Below, one piece after another: positions 36,301 through 43,738 of a DNA stretch of 64,000 nucleotides. The DNA is taken from assembly GCA_910585955.1 (NCBI GenBank), contig CAJUGC010000010.1, positions 24,651 through 88,650 on the forward strand, read 5' to 3'. This DNA comes from an uncultured Christensenella sp. (GTDB lineage Bacteria > Bacillota > Clostridia > Christensenellales > Pumilibacteraceae). The notes beneath the pieces were generated by a model. It saw only the letters and a program-made list of their open reading frames with translations, ran no database searches and was not told the origin of the DNA. Both the position numbers and the translations under genes were made by a program. Each line of letters opens with the position of its first letter. Within the stretch, counting starts at the first letter, position 1.

Positions 36301-36531
36301 CGCAAGAAGTTTTTCACGCGTATCGTAGCCGCTCGTATAGTAGTCCGTGTCCCAATCCTCCGTTCCCTCGGCTTTGGTTATCACCATTTTGCCCGCGCCG
36401 AATACAAAGTCCATGACCTTGGAATACATATTCATAAGCACCGTGACCGTTATCATGGCTGCGCAGACTACCGCAACCACAGGCAACCAAATAGCCATGA
36501 ATATGCTTTGACGCATACGTTGTTTTTGCAT
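33349..36531 (-). CDS. Membrane-tethered GH3 beta-glycosidase, inverted domain order (GH3-6)
   Basis: 1060 aa, the largest of the doubly anchored copies. N-terminal membrane helix (about 12-35), acid/base domain (IGRVGGEQGDL, probable acid/base E244; one residue altered from the GEGxD pattern), fibronectin-like domain (about 470-590), then the TIM barrel (HGDGPQG, KHFALNDQE, nucleophile-position D939 in VITDF), a C-terminal membrane helix (about 1020-1050) and a Lys-rich tail. It is alone in its operon, without a lipoprotein or small membrane partner. Module F is otherwise the simplest form of the repeated plan: regulator, kinase, one GH3. Confidence 0.93.
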   Translation of the reverse strand: MQKQRMRQSIFMAIWLPVVAVVCAAMITVTVLMNMYSKVMDFVFGAGKMVITKAEGTEDWDTDYYTSGYDTREKLLAAAEALTEEIAGEGFVLLKNKSNTLPIATSKTNPTKINCFGWGFSHPVYGGTGSGKVKTATSVTPQKGLENAGFTVNPTLVAAYDDWSKDDANMLGNAVNTGNGTSNALMSAFKLKPRVSKSADERPTTEFGYGNWDLIEAPASALDMAQAKSYSDIALIMIGRVGGEQGDLPMEMGENAFYGRGEGKKYGYNPDKHYLELTDEEEALIAAVKEQDFDKIILVVNSANVMELGDVEKDDKIGAVIYAPGPGQTGFNALGRILSGEVNPSGKTADIFPADFTKNPSFCNFADPYNYAYNPAAMRDAGVGKRNSYNNIDKTNSWDTGFFTQYEEGIYVGYRYYETAADIGKEGFDYDTEVVYPFGYGLSYTTFTQKIVGKNLGGDDMSVDVKVTNTGAENGKSAVQLYVTAPYIQGGVEKSTASLIAFGKTKMLAPGESDTVMLTFTKDDLTSYDYKDNKCYILDEGDYVFSLRANSHDVIDGQTVSWHNSRKMIYNAEHDGARRTEKEAQGQRPEENYVPATNAFDESNIKQEMDKMTILTRADKFAKMPEAPTDVDRTASEQLIAAVAKFDVKTVIDESDTEKIKTDAEKTLSLVDMRGLDADDPAWERLMDQMSLEEIIHIIVASGYGSPAASSVGLPELLHGDGPQGISLSWAGVEGALDAPVNAYTCEVALAGTFNVELAHRMGEMVGAEAIMVREVAKRPFSVWYAPGADMHRSPFGGRNFEYFSEDPLLSGKLVAAEIGGATGKGLWVMLKHFALNDQETYRGGWGYASSNCLYTWADEQTIREIYLKPFEMAVKEATCEVKYISDDNGGMSTRTIRACTGLMSSFNAIGSTWAGGNKELMTDVVRGEWNFEGVVITDFKNQQRAYMDLDQMIHSGADVALATVPEPGEEWLTISETDKATTLKAAREAVKHFLYAAAHSNAMNGLAPGSIISYTLAPWQICLIIASVIIYAAAVTIIVLTVLRLLDSRKHPENYKSKK

Positions 36532-36553
36532 TTTCCTTCTCCTTTCATAAAAA

Positions 36554-36611
36554 ATATTCGGTGCGATTGCTCGACCGAATATATAATAAATAAAAGAAAG
36601 AAAGTTTTCAA
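36554..36611 (-). promoter_or_regulatory. GH3-6 promoter overlapping the terminator of the module F kinase
   Basis: TTGAAA (36606-36611), 17-base spacer, TATTAT (36583-36588) on the minus strand. Immediately downstream ATATTCGGT and ACCGAATAT (36574-36582 with 36554-36562) form a 9-base stem followed by TTTTTT. A transcript begun here would start inside the first arm and so lose the terminator stem. Read-through from the kinase would keep the full stem and be stopped. Confidence 0.65.
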
Positions 36612-36650
36612 TAGGTCTGTCTCAAAACCCCCGTTTTTTGGCACCAACCA

Positions 36651-37967
36651 TTAAATATCTTTGCCGCCGTCGTCTTTGCCGCACGAAAGAGGCAAAACTA
36701 TGTCCACGGAAAAGCTGTTTTTGCTTGTCGTGAACTTTGCCTGTCCGCCGTATTTTTCCGCGATATAGACTATGCTTCTCGTTCCGAATCCGTGATATTG
36801 CCTGTCCCCTTTTGTTACGGGTATATCTCCGTCGAAATCGATACTTCCTTCATTATAGTTCTCCGCATGAAGAAACAGAAGTCCCATGGATTCGGACGAG
36901 CTAAGCGCAATAACGCGGTTTTCCTTCTCGGGCACGTTTTCCACAGCCGTTATCGCATTGTCCATTATATTGGAAAAGATCGAGTATAAATCGGACGGCT
37001 CGATATGCGAAAAACGCTTGCCGTCTATCATACAAGTGAGCTTTATACCCGATTTTTCGCAGTACAATCCTTTGTCCGCAAGCACCACGTCTATGACTTC
37101 GTTTCCCGTCTTTACGGCACTGTCGTAAACGGAGACGAGCTTTTCCATTTCCTCTAACCTACTGTCGGACAGATCTCCGCCGGAAAGCTGCAACCGCCGT
37201 ATCTCATGCTTTAGGTCGTGACACTTTATGTTTATGAGATCGATAGTCTCCTTCGTCATTTTATATTGCTGCTTCTCCTTCTCCCAAAGGAGTTTCATAC
37301 CTTCCATTTCTTCGCCCATTTCCCTGCGACGAAATACCGCACGCATAAGCGCGAGACTGAACACACAGCTCATTATGTCGAACGCCGAATAAGTGAACCG
37401 CACGTAAAACGACTTTTCGGACGTATCCATACCGTACACCGAGCCGAAAACCAAAACGCAAAAAATCACCATAATAGATATGAGTACAAGATCTACGCCT
37501 TGCCCTATCCGCTTTTCTCCGAGCCGCATGGAACGCGCGCAAAGGAAATATACAAGCACGTACAATACGGCGAAGATCGCAAAATATCCTATTATATTAA
37601 GCGCAAGTATGCCCGCACCGCTTCTCAAAAGTTCCATAACGGGCTGAGCGAAGATGTGCGCCATATGCTGGAGCGCATATCCGCAAGTAGCGCAAAACAA
37701 AGCCGTGCCCGCCGTAACCTTAAACGAAAAAAATACGGACACGACCACGGCGCCGAAAAGAACGAAATACCGAAGTATGCGCAAAAAGAAATTTAAATTT
37801 GCCGCCTCGCTCCAAATAAGAGACAGCCCGAAGCAAACGATTACGCAAGCGACTGCCCGCAATATAAAGTATTTTCTTCTGACGCAAGACACGCAGAACA
37901 GCCCGACCGCGGGAAGAAACTGTGAAATAAAAAGCAAATACCGCCAATACAAGCTAAGGAGAGTCAT
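36651..37967 (-). CDS. GHKL (AgrC-like) sensor histidine kinase (module F)
   Basis: 438 aa. The start MTLLSLYWRYLL was chosen because its ATG overlaps the regulator stop (ATGA) and GGGGAG precedes it; seven more codons upstream would overlap further. Several membrane helices (1-215), a coiled coil, phosphoacceptor INIKCHDLKHEIRRL, N-box SIFSNIMDNAITA and G-box GFGTRSI. The N-box differs slightly from the SLFGNAxDNA of the other four, but the essential Asn and Asp residues remain. Confidence 0.9.
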   Translation of the reverse strand: MTLLSLYWRYLLFISQFLPAVGLFCVSCVRRKYFILRAVACVIVCFGLSLIWSEAANLNFFLRILRYFVLFGAVVVSVFFSFKVTAGTALFCATCGYALQHMAHIFAQPVMELLRSGAGILALNIIGYFAIFAVLYVLVYFLCARSMRLGEKRIGQGVDLVLISIMVIFCVLVFGSVYGMDTSEKSFYVRFTYSAFDIMSCVFSLALMRAVFRRREMGEEMEGMKLLWEKEKQQYKMTKETIDLINIKCHDLKHEIRRLQLSGGDLSDSRLEEMEKLVSVYDSAVKTGNEVIDVVLADKGLYCEKSGIKLTCMIDGKRFSHIEPSDLYSIFSNIMDNAITAVENVPEKENRVIALSSSESMGLLFLHAENYNEGSIDFDGDIPVTKGDRQYHGFGTRSIVYIAEKYGGQAKFTTSKNSFSVDIVLPLSCGKDDGGKDI

Positions 37968-38677
37968 AGCCGACTCCCCGACTGCCATAGAGCAAGTTCT
38001 CCCATAAATTCTTTTCGGCGGCTTTGGCTCATATAGATTTCCTCGTTTCCGACGCAGATCTTAAGTCCGTTTACCGAAAGTATATGTCTCGGGTTTACGA
38101 GATAGCATTTATTGCACCGCAAAAAACCGCACGGCTTAAGTCTTGCTTCCACAGCCGCAAGCGTATCTCTGCTTTCTATTTTGCCGCTTTCGCAATGATA
38201 GATTATATTATGCGCTCTCACCTCGACATAAAATATATCTTTCGGTATGAGCCTGTGTATTCCGCCTGCCACGGGCACACGGTACTCGCGTTCGGCGTTT
38301 CTTTCCGCTTTGGCGACGGCACGCTTGAACTTCATGGAAAAATCGGCATATGACACGGGCTTTACGACAAAATCCACTGCGTCCACCTCATAGCCTTCGC
38401 ACGCCATCTGCGCAAGGTTGGTAATGAACACAATACACACGGAATCGTCTGTCTTTCGTATCTTCTTAGACGCATCCATGCCGTTCATCATGGGCAAATC
38501 GATGTCCATTAGAATAATGTCGTACTCGGAGCGGTAGTTTGTCAGAAGGCTGACCGCCTCTTTATATCTTTTTACCTTAAGTGCCTTTTGGTTCTCCTCG
38601 CCGAAGCGGACAAGATATTGCTCCAAAGTGCGGGCATAACCGTCATCGTCTTCCACTATAGCTATATCCAGCGCCAT
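37964..38677 (-). CDS. LytTR response regulator (module F)
   Basis: 237 aa: receiver (IVEDDD, phospho-Asp in IILMDIDLP, FITNLA, VVKPVS) and LytTR domain (about 130-235). The start MALDIAIVEDDDG has GAGGAGAGG upstream; eleven upstream codons in frame were rejected. Confidence 0.9.
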   Translation of the reverse strand: MALDIAIVEDDDGYARTLEQYLVRFGEENQKALKVKRYKEAVSLLTNYRSEYDIILMDIDLPMMNGMDASKKIRKTDDSVCIVFITNLAQMACEGYEVDAVDFVVKPVSYADFSMKFKRAVAKAERNAEREYRVPVAGGIHRLIPKDIFYVEVRAHNIIYHCESGKIESRDTLAAVEARLKPCGFLRCNKCYLVNPRHILSVNGLKICVGNEEIYMSQSRRKEFMGELALWQSGSRL

Positions 38678-38730
38678 ACCGTCCTCTCCTCGTGTCGTTT
38701 TTCCGTACAAACAAATTCGATTTCAATCGC

Positions 38731-38759
38731 ATTATATCATTAAAAACGAAAAATGTCAA
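38731..38759 (-). promoter_or_regulatory. Consensus promoter of module F regulator-kinase operon
   Basis: Perfect TTGACA (38754-38759), 17-base spacer, perfect TATAAT (38731-38736) on the minus strand. Confidence 0.9.
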
Positions 38760-38830
38760 TAGGCTTTTTTCTCTCTTTTACTTCGCGCCCGATCCAAATG
38801 CTCCGTCTGCGCCGAGTCGCGGCACAATAC

Positions 38831-38859
38831 AAAAACCGCGGCGCAAGGCCGCAGTTTTT
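38831..38859 (-). terminator. Intrinsic terminator after nrdD
   Basis: AAAAACCGCGGC pairs with GCCGCAGTTTTT (one mismatch) around a 5-base loop, giving a G+C stem and a T-tract in either direction. Confidence 0.82.
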
Positions 38860-38909
38860 GTACTTTATACTATTTTACTTTGCTATCGAATGTTGTCCGT
38901 TAAACCGTA

Positions 38910-41255
38910 TTATTCGGCTTTTGCGGCGCGCTCGGACTTTTTGAGCGGAAGCGTATGCTTTACTCTGTCCTTCTCCTCGGCGCGCTTGCCGTTGTTGAAG
39001 CGGTCGAGCGTACCTACGAGATAGCCCGTAATTCTTCTTATGCGCTCGAACGGTCCGTGCTCGTCGTTTTCCTTGCGTCCGCACTTCGGGCAAACCTCGC
39101 CTATCACTCCCGTATAGCCGCAGTAAGGGTCTCTGTCCACAGGGTGATTTATCGAGCCGTAACCTATGCCGCTCTCCTTCATGTGGCGAATAACTTTTTC
39201 GAACGCCTGCACGTTGTTTACGGTGTCGCCGTCGAGCTCGACATAGGAGATGTGTCCGCCGTTCGTGAGCGCGTGGTAGGGCGCTTCGAGCTTTATCTTA
39301 TCGAATGCGGAGATCTTGTAGTAGACGGGAATGTGGAACGAGTTCGTGTAGTAATCCCTGTCGGTAACGCCGGGGATTACTCCGTACTTTTTCTTGTCTA
39401 TGCGGACGAATCTGCCCGAAAGTCCCTCGGCGGGAGTAGCGATGAGCGAGAAGTTCATGTTGTACTTTTCGGTCGCGTCGTCCATGCGCTTTCTCATATA
39501 ACCGACTATTTCGAGACCGAGATTCTGCGCTTCCTTGCTCTCGCCGTGGTGCTTGCCTATGAGCGATTTTAAACATTCGGCAAGACCTATGAAGCCGCAA
39601 GTAAGAGTGCCTTGCTTGAGCACCTCGCCAACCTCGTCTTCTGGAGACAGCTTGTCGCTGCCGAGCCATACGCCCTGACCCATGAGGAACGGATAGTTCT
39701 TGACCTTCTTCTTCGCCTGTATCTCATAGCGCTCGAGAAGCTGGTCTATTACGACGTCTATTACGTTGTCGAGCTGCTCGAAGAAAAGTTCCACGTTGCC
39801 TTTCGACTTTATGGCAAGTCTCGGAAGGTTCACGGACGTGAACGAAAGGTTGCCTCTGCCGAACACTATCTCGTTTTCGGGGTCGTAGTGGTTTGCCATT
39901 ACGCGGGTGCGGCAGCCCATGTACGCAATTTCGGTCTCGGGATGACCGGGTTTATAGTGCTGGAGATTGAACGGCGCGTCGATAAACGAGAAGTTCGGGA
40001 AAAGGCGCTTAGCACTGCAACGGCAAGCCATTTTGAAGAGGTCGTAGTTGGGCTCGCCCTCGTTGTAGTTTATGCCTTCCTTAACCTTGAAGATCTGTAT
40101 CGGGAATATGGGCGTCTCGCCGTTGCCGAGACCCGCTTCGGTCGCAAGAAGCAGATTCTTGACGAGCATTCTGCCCTCGGGCGAAGTGTCCATGCCGTAA
40201 TTTATAGACGAGAACGGTATCTGTGCGCCCGCACGCGAGTGCATGGTGTTGAGGTTGTGCACGAGCGCTTCCATTGCCTGATAGGTTGCGCGCTCGGTCT
40301 CGGCGTACGCGTTTTCGCGAGCAAACTTCTGCGCTTTCTCTATTGCCTTTTCGTCTATCTTACGGGCCTTTAACGCCTCCGCCTCGAACTTCGCATAGTC
40401 GTCGCCTCCGGCAAGCGAGGGCTTGAGATTCCTCTCGGTGCGGATCTTGGACATCACGTCTTTCACTACGTCCTTGGCGTTTTCGATACCCACCGCAAGC
40501 TCGAGAGCTTTGGCAAGGTTGTCGGAATAGTTCTTTATATACGTCTTGGCTACGCCCTTTGCAAGCGCGTAATCGAAGTTCGGAACGCTCTGTCCGCCGT
40601 GCTGGTCGTTCTGATTCGACTGAATGGCTATGCAGGCAAGCGACGCGTACGACGCGATATGATTGGGCTCGCGAAGGAAGCCGTGTCCCGTGCAGAAGCC
40701 GCCCGTAAAGAGCTTATCGAGATCTATCTGCGTGCACGTCGTAGTGAGCGTCAAAAAGTCGAGATCGTGTATGTGTATGTCACCCGACTTGTGCATTTCG
40801 CTGTGACGGGGATTGAGTACGCACATCTCGTAGAACTGCTTTGCGCTTTCGCTGCCGTACTTGAGCATCGTGCCCATAGCCGTGTTGCCGTCGATGTTTG
40901 CATTCTCGCGCTTTACGTCGCTGTCGCGAGCGTCCTCATAGGTAAGATTTTCGAGAGTTTTCATAAGGCGGGTCTTGGACTCGCGGATACGAGTACGCTC
41001 CGCACGATAGAGTATATACTCTTTCGACGTACGAACAAGACCGTTCTCGATAAGTATTTCCTCGACCTTATCCTGTATCTCTTCGACAGTGGGGACATAG
41101 TTGGGCGCAAACGAATCCTCAACTTTCTTGGCAAGCGCTTCCGCTCTCTCGTCGTCCTTGATGTTTGCCGCTTTCAGCGCTTTCTTGATCGCCGAGGCAA
41201 TCTTCTTTACGTCGAATTTGACCTTTCTGCCGTCTCTCTTGATGATCTGTTCCAT
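38910..41255 (-). CDS. nrdD: Anaerobic ribonucleoside-triphosphate reductase
   Basis: 781 aa. Class III reductase that makes deoxyribonucleotides by glycyl-radical chemistry under anoxia. Residues 1 to about 90 form the ATP-cone allosteric domain (KRDGRKVKFDVKKIASAI). The body has the usual HIHDLDF and CTGHGF motifs. The C-terminus has the zinc cysteines (CGYTG and CPKCG) and the glycyl radical site RITGYLVGT (Gly744). The activase gene nrdG is not next to it; a terminator follows and then an unrelated operon. GGAAGG precedes the ATG. The regulation is described under the promoter and NrdR boxes. Confidence 0.96.
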   Translation of the reverse strand: MEQIIKRDGRKVKFDVKKIASAIKKALKAANIKDDERAEALAKKVEDSFAPNYVPTVEEIQDKVEEILIENGLVRTSKEYILYRAERTRIRESKTRLMKTLENLTYEDARDSDVKRENANIDGNTAMGTMLKYGSESAKQFYEMCVLNPRHSEMHKSGDIHIHDLDFLTLTTTCTQIDLDKLFTGGFCTGHGFLREPNHIASYASLACIAIQSNQNDQHGGQSVPNFDYALAKGVAKTYIKNYSDNLAKALELAVGIENAKDVVKDVMSKIRTERNLKPSLAGGDDYAKFEAEALKARKIDEKAIEKAQKFARENAYAETERATYQAMEALVHNLNTMHSRAGAQIPFSSINYGMDTSPEGRMLVKNLLLATEAGLGNGETPIFPIQIFKVKEGINYNEGEPNYDLFKMACRCSAKRLFPNFSFIDAPFNLQHYKPGHPETEIAYMGCRTRVMANHYDPENEIVFGRGNLSFTSVNLPRLAIKSKGNVELFFEQLDNVIDVVIDQLLERYEIQAKKKVKNYPFLMGQGVWLGSDKLSPEDEVGEVLKQGTLTCGFIGLAECLKSLIGKHHGESKEAQNLGLEIVGYMRKRMDDATEKYNMNFSLIATPAEGLSGRFVRIDKKKYGVIPGVTDRDYYTNSFHIPVYYKISAFDKIKLEAPYHALTNGGHISYVELDGDTVNNVQAFEKVIRHMKESGIGYGSINHPVDRDPYCGYTGVIGEVCPKCGRKENDEHGPFERIRRITGYLVGTLDRFNNGKRAEEKDRVKHTLPLKKSERAAKAE

Positions 41256-41312
41256 CTTCTCTACCTTCCTTGATTCTTTGCTTTATATTATATTGTATGC
41301 CGTTCGACCCCA

Positions 41313-41420
41313 TTCAAGATATTGTTGATTTTTTTGTCGATTATGATTTCAGACACAATATCTTGTGGCTCATTTCGGACGAGCAAGGGCATTATAACTC
41401 TTTATATACGGGCTTGTCAA
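41313..41420 (-). promoter_or_regulatory. nrdD promoter with two NrdR boxes
   Basis: TTGACA (41415-41420), 18-base spacer, TATAAT (41391-41396) on the minus strand. Just downstream of the expected start are two palindromes sharing CAATATCTTG: ACACAATATCTTGTGG (41353-41368) and a partner centred on 41315-41324 in the opposite orientation, about 41 bases or four helical turns apart. They match the known NrdR box (ACACTATATATAGTGT-like). Paired NrdR boxes repress nrd genes when dATP is abundant. Confidence 0.82.
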
Positions 41421-41826
41421 TAGTTTTAGACTAAATATTTTCGACTTTTTTTATAAAAAACACGGCTAAAATGCTTGACATATTATATTCGCTTTTGAAC
41501 GGTACAATTGAGATATATATATTGTACTTTTTAGCAAAAGAATCGCAACAAAAGATATTGCGACGCTATCATGATATGTATTTCTTTTTTTTGTTCGAGT
41601 CTTTATCGGGTAATTTTTTGCAATAGAAAAAAGAGAACAACCGCTTAAAGACTGTTCTCTTTATTGTTTATAGCGAACAAACGCCTGATGTCTTAAAACG
41701 AGCGAGAAACCCTTCAAGCTGGCTTAGAAGCAAGCAGTTCAAGGCAAGCGAGCACCGACGAAGGGAGTCATGACCCAAGGCGGCGCGGAGCTTAACGCAG
41801 AAATGCGCCGCTTATAAGCCCGCGTC
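41421..41826. other. Gene-free spacer between nrdD promoter and ABC operon
   Basis: I see no gene here. The stretch contains an AAAGATATTG (41551-41560) resembling half of the NrdR box, too far upstream to be convincing, and the ABC terminator (41627-41662). At about 41,690-41,825 a structured sequence includes GGCGCGGAGC...AAATGCGCC, which can fold into a hairpin and may be a dispersed intergenic repeat; no second copy is in the window. Confidence 0.4.
41627..41662 (-). terminator. Intrinsic terminator of the ABC exporter operon
   Basis: AAAGAGAACA (41630-41639) pairs with TGTTCTCTTT (41653-41662), followed by further T on the minus strand. Confidence 0.85.
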
Positions 41827-41827
41827 T

Positions 41828-43738
41828 TTAGTCTAGTTCGAAGGCGCCCGTATACAGCTTGTAATACTGCCCCTTCTTCGCAATAAGACTGTCGTGGCTG
41901 CCGCGCTCTATGATGCGACCGTGATCGAGTACCATTATAACGTCGCTCTTGCGTACGGTCGAGAGGCGGTGCGCTATGACGAACACCGTTCTGCCTTTCA
42001 TTAGTCTGTCGGTGCCCTGCTGAACTATCTGCTCGGTGCGCGTATCTATGGATGACGTAGCCTCGTCCATTATCATGACGGGAGCGTCGGCAACCGCGGC
42101 GCGCGCTATCGCAAGGAGCTGTCTCTGCCCCTGACTGAGGTTTGCGCCGTCGCCCGTGAGCATGGTGTCGTAGCCGTCCGGAAGCCTTGTTATGAAGCTG
42201 TCCGCGCCCGCGAGAGCCGCCGCCGCCTTGCACTCTTCGTCGGTCGCGTCGAGTCTGCCGTAACGAATATTGTCCATTACGGTGCCCGTAAACAAGTTGG
42301 TATCCTGAAGCACTATTCCGAGCGAGCGGCGAAGATCGGCTTTCTTTATTTTGTTGATGTTTATGCCGTCGTAACGGATCTTGCCGTCGGCGATGTCGTA
42401 AAAGCGGTTTATGAGGTTGGTAATCGTCGTCTTGCCCGCGCCCGTCGCGCCGACAAAGGCGACCTTTTCGCCCGCGTGCGCATACACATCGATGTTCTTG
42501 AGAATGGGTTTGCCCTCTTCGTAGCAGAAGTCTACGTCGTCGAGAAGTATGTCGCCCGTAAGGCGAGTATAAGTAGTCGTACCGTCGCCGTGCGGGTGCT
42601 TCCACGCCCAAACGCCCGTGCGCTTACTTGTCTCCGTGATGTTTCCGTCCGCGTCGATTTCCGCATTTACAAGCGTGACATAGCCGTCGTCGGGCTCGGT
42701 TTTTTCGTCGAAAAGCGCGAACACGCGCGCAGAGCCTGCCTGAGCGAGAGCTATGAAATTGACCTGCTGCGAGACCTGACTGACCTGCATGGAGAACGAG
42801 CGACCCATTGTAAGGAAAGAAACCACCGTGCCGACCTCCAAGACGCCCACGCCGGTAAGCGAGACGTTGAACGCCCCCGTAAGCGCGAGAACCGCGCCGA
42901 CGAACGCCACAAGCACATACATTATATTGCCGATGTTGCCGAGTATCGGCATAAGGATATTCGCATAACGATTTGCCTTGGCCGCGTCGTCGAAAAGCTT
43001 GTCGTTGCGCTCGTCGAAGCCCTCTTTCGCCTTCTTTTCGTGATTGAATACCTTGACGACCTTTTGCCCCTGCATCATTTCCTCGATATAGCCCTCGACT
43101 ACGCCGAGTGACTTTTGCTGACGCATGAAATGCTTGCCCGAACGCGAGCCTACATATTTTGCCACGAGTATCATTACGGTAACGGCGGCGAGCACTACGA
43201 GCGTAAGCCATATACTGTACGAGAGCATCACGAAAAATAACATGACTATCATTATTCCGGACAAAAGCACTTGAGGCAAGCTCTGAGAAATAAGCTGACG
43301 CACGGTCTCTATATCGTTAGTGTAGATACTCATTATATCGCCGTGGTTGTTCGTATCGAAATATTTAATCGGAAGCTTTTGCATATGAGCAAACAGATCG
43401 CACCTGAGATCGGTCATTATCTGTTGCGTCATAAGGTTCAAAAGCTGCGCTTGTGCCGCGGCAGCCGCAATACCGACGAAGTACACGCAGCCCATAGTCA
43501 CAATAAAGCCTATGAATTTGTCCCACACCGCGCCCATGCCGCCGGAGTGAATAGCCGGCGTGATTATGTCGTCCACAATGTATTTTAAGGCTATGGACGA
43601 AGATATGGACGCCATGCTGCTGAATATTATCGTTATGATTATTACGGCGAACATAGCGCGATGTTTTTTGAGCGCATAGGCAAGCAGACGCTTCATCGCG
43701 CCCTTTTTGCGGACGGGCTTTTTCATGTCTTTATTCAT
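41828..43738 (-). CDS. ABC exporter, subunit with canonical ATPase site
   Basis: 636 aa: six membrane helices (about 20-320), then a nucleotide-binding domain with Walker A GATGAGKTT, signature LSQGQRQLLAIARA, Walker B with catalytic Glu (MIMDEATSSID) and switch His (VIAHRLSTV). An insert of about 40 residues with WAWKHPHGDG separates the two domains. It overlaps the preceding partner gene by 8 bases, and the two form one heterodimeric exporter of the BmrCD/LmrCD type, probably for drugs or amphipathic compounds. This half carries the working catalytic residues. Confidence 0.93.
   Translation of the reverse strand: MNKDMKKPVRKKGAMKRLLAYALKKHRAMFAVIIITIIFSSMASISSSIALKYIVDDIITPAIHSGGMGAVWDKFIGFIVTMGCVYFVGIAAAAAQAQLLNLMTQQIMTDLRCDLFAHMQKLPIKYFDTNNHGDIMSIYTNDIETVRQLISQSLPQVLLSGIMIVMLFFVMLSYSIWLTLVVLAAVTVMILVAKYVGSRSGKHFMRQQKSLGVVEGYIEEMMQGQKVVKVFNHEKKAKEGFDERNDKLFDDAAKANRYANILMPILGNIGNIMYVLVAFVGAVLALTGAFNVSLTGVGVLEVGTVVSFLTMGRSFSMQVSQVSQQVNFIALAQAGSARVFALFDEKTEPDDGYVTLVNAEIDADGNITETSKRTGVWAWKHPHGDGTTTYTRLTGDILLDDVDFCYEEGKPILKNIDVYAHAGEKVAFVGATGAGKTTITNLINRFYDIADGKIRYDGININKIKKADLRRSLGIVLQDTNLFTGTVMDNIRYGRLDATDEECKAAAALAGADSFITRLPDGYDTMLTGDGANLSQGQRQLLAIARAAVADAPVMIMDEATSSIDTRTEQIVQQGTDRLMKGRTVFVIAHRLSTVRKSDVIMVLDHGRIIERGSHDSLIAKKGQYYKLYTGAFELD

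Noticed and set aside
3455..38700. An Agr-type quorum-sensing system with agrB and agrD beside the AgrC-like kinases
   Set aside because: No AgrB-like protease and no convincing AgrD precursor is found near any kinase; only one doubtful small Cys peptide frame exists (16,544-16,606).
41551..41560. A third NrdR half-box
   Set aside because: It matches only half of the palindrome and is about 150 bases upstream of the promoter.
41700..41825. A dispersed repeat or small RNA after the ABC operon
   Set aside because: It looks structured, but no second copy is in the window and no promoter was identified, so it stays unclassified.
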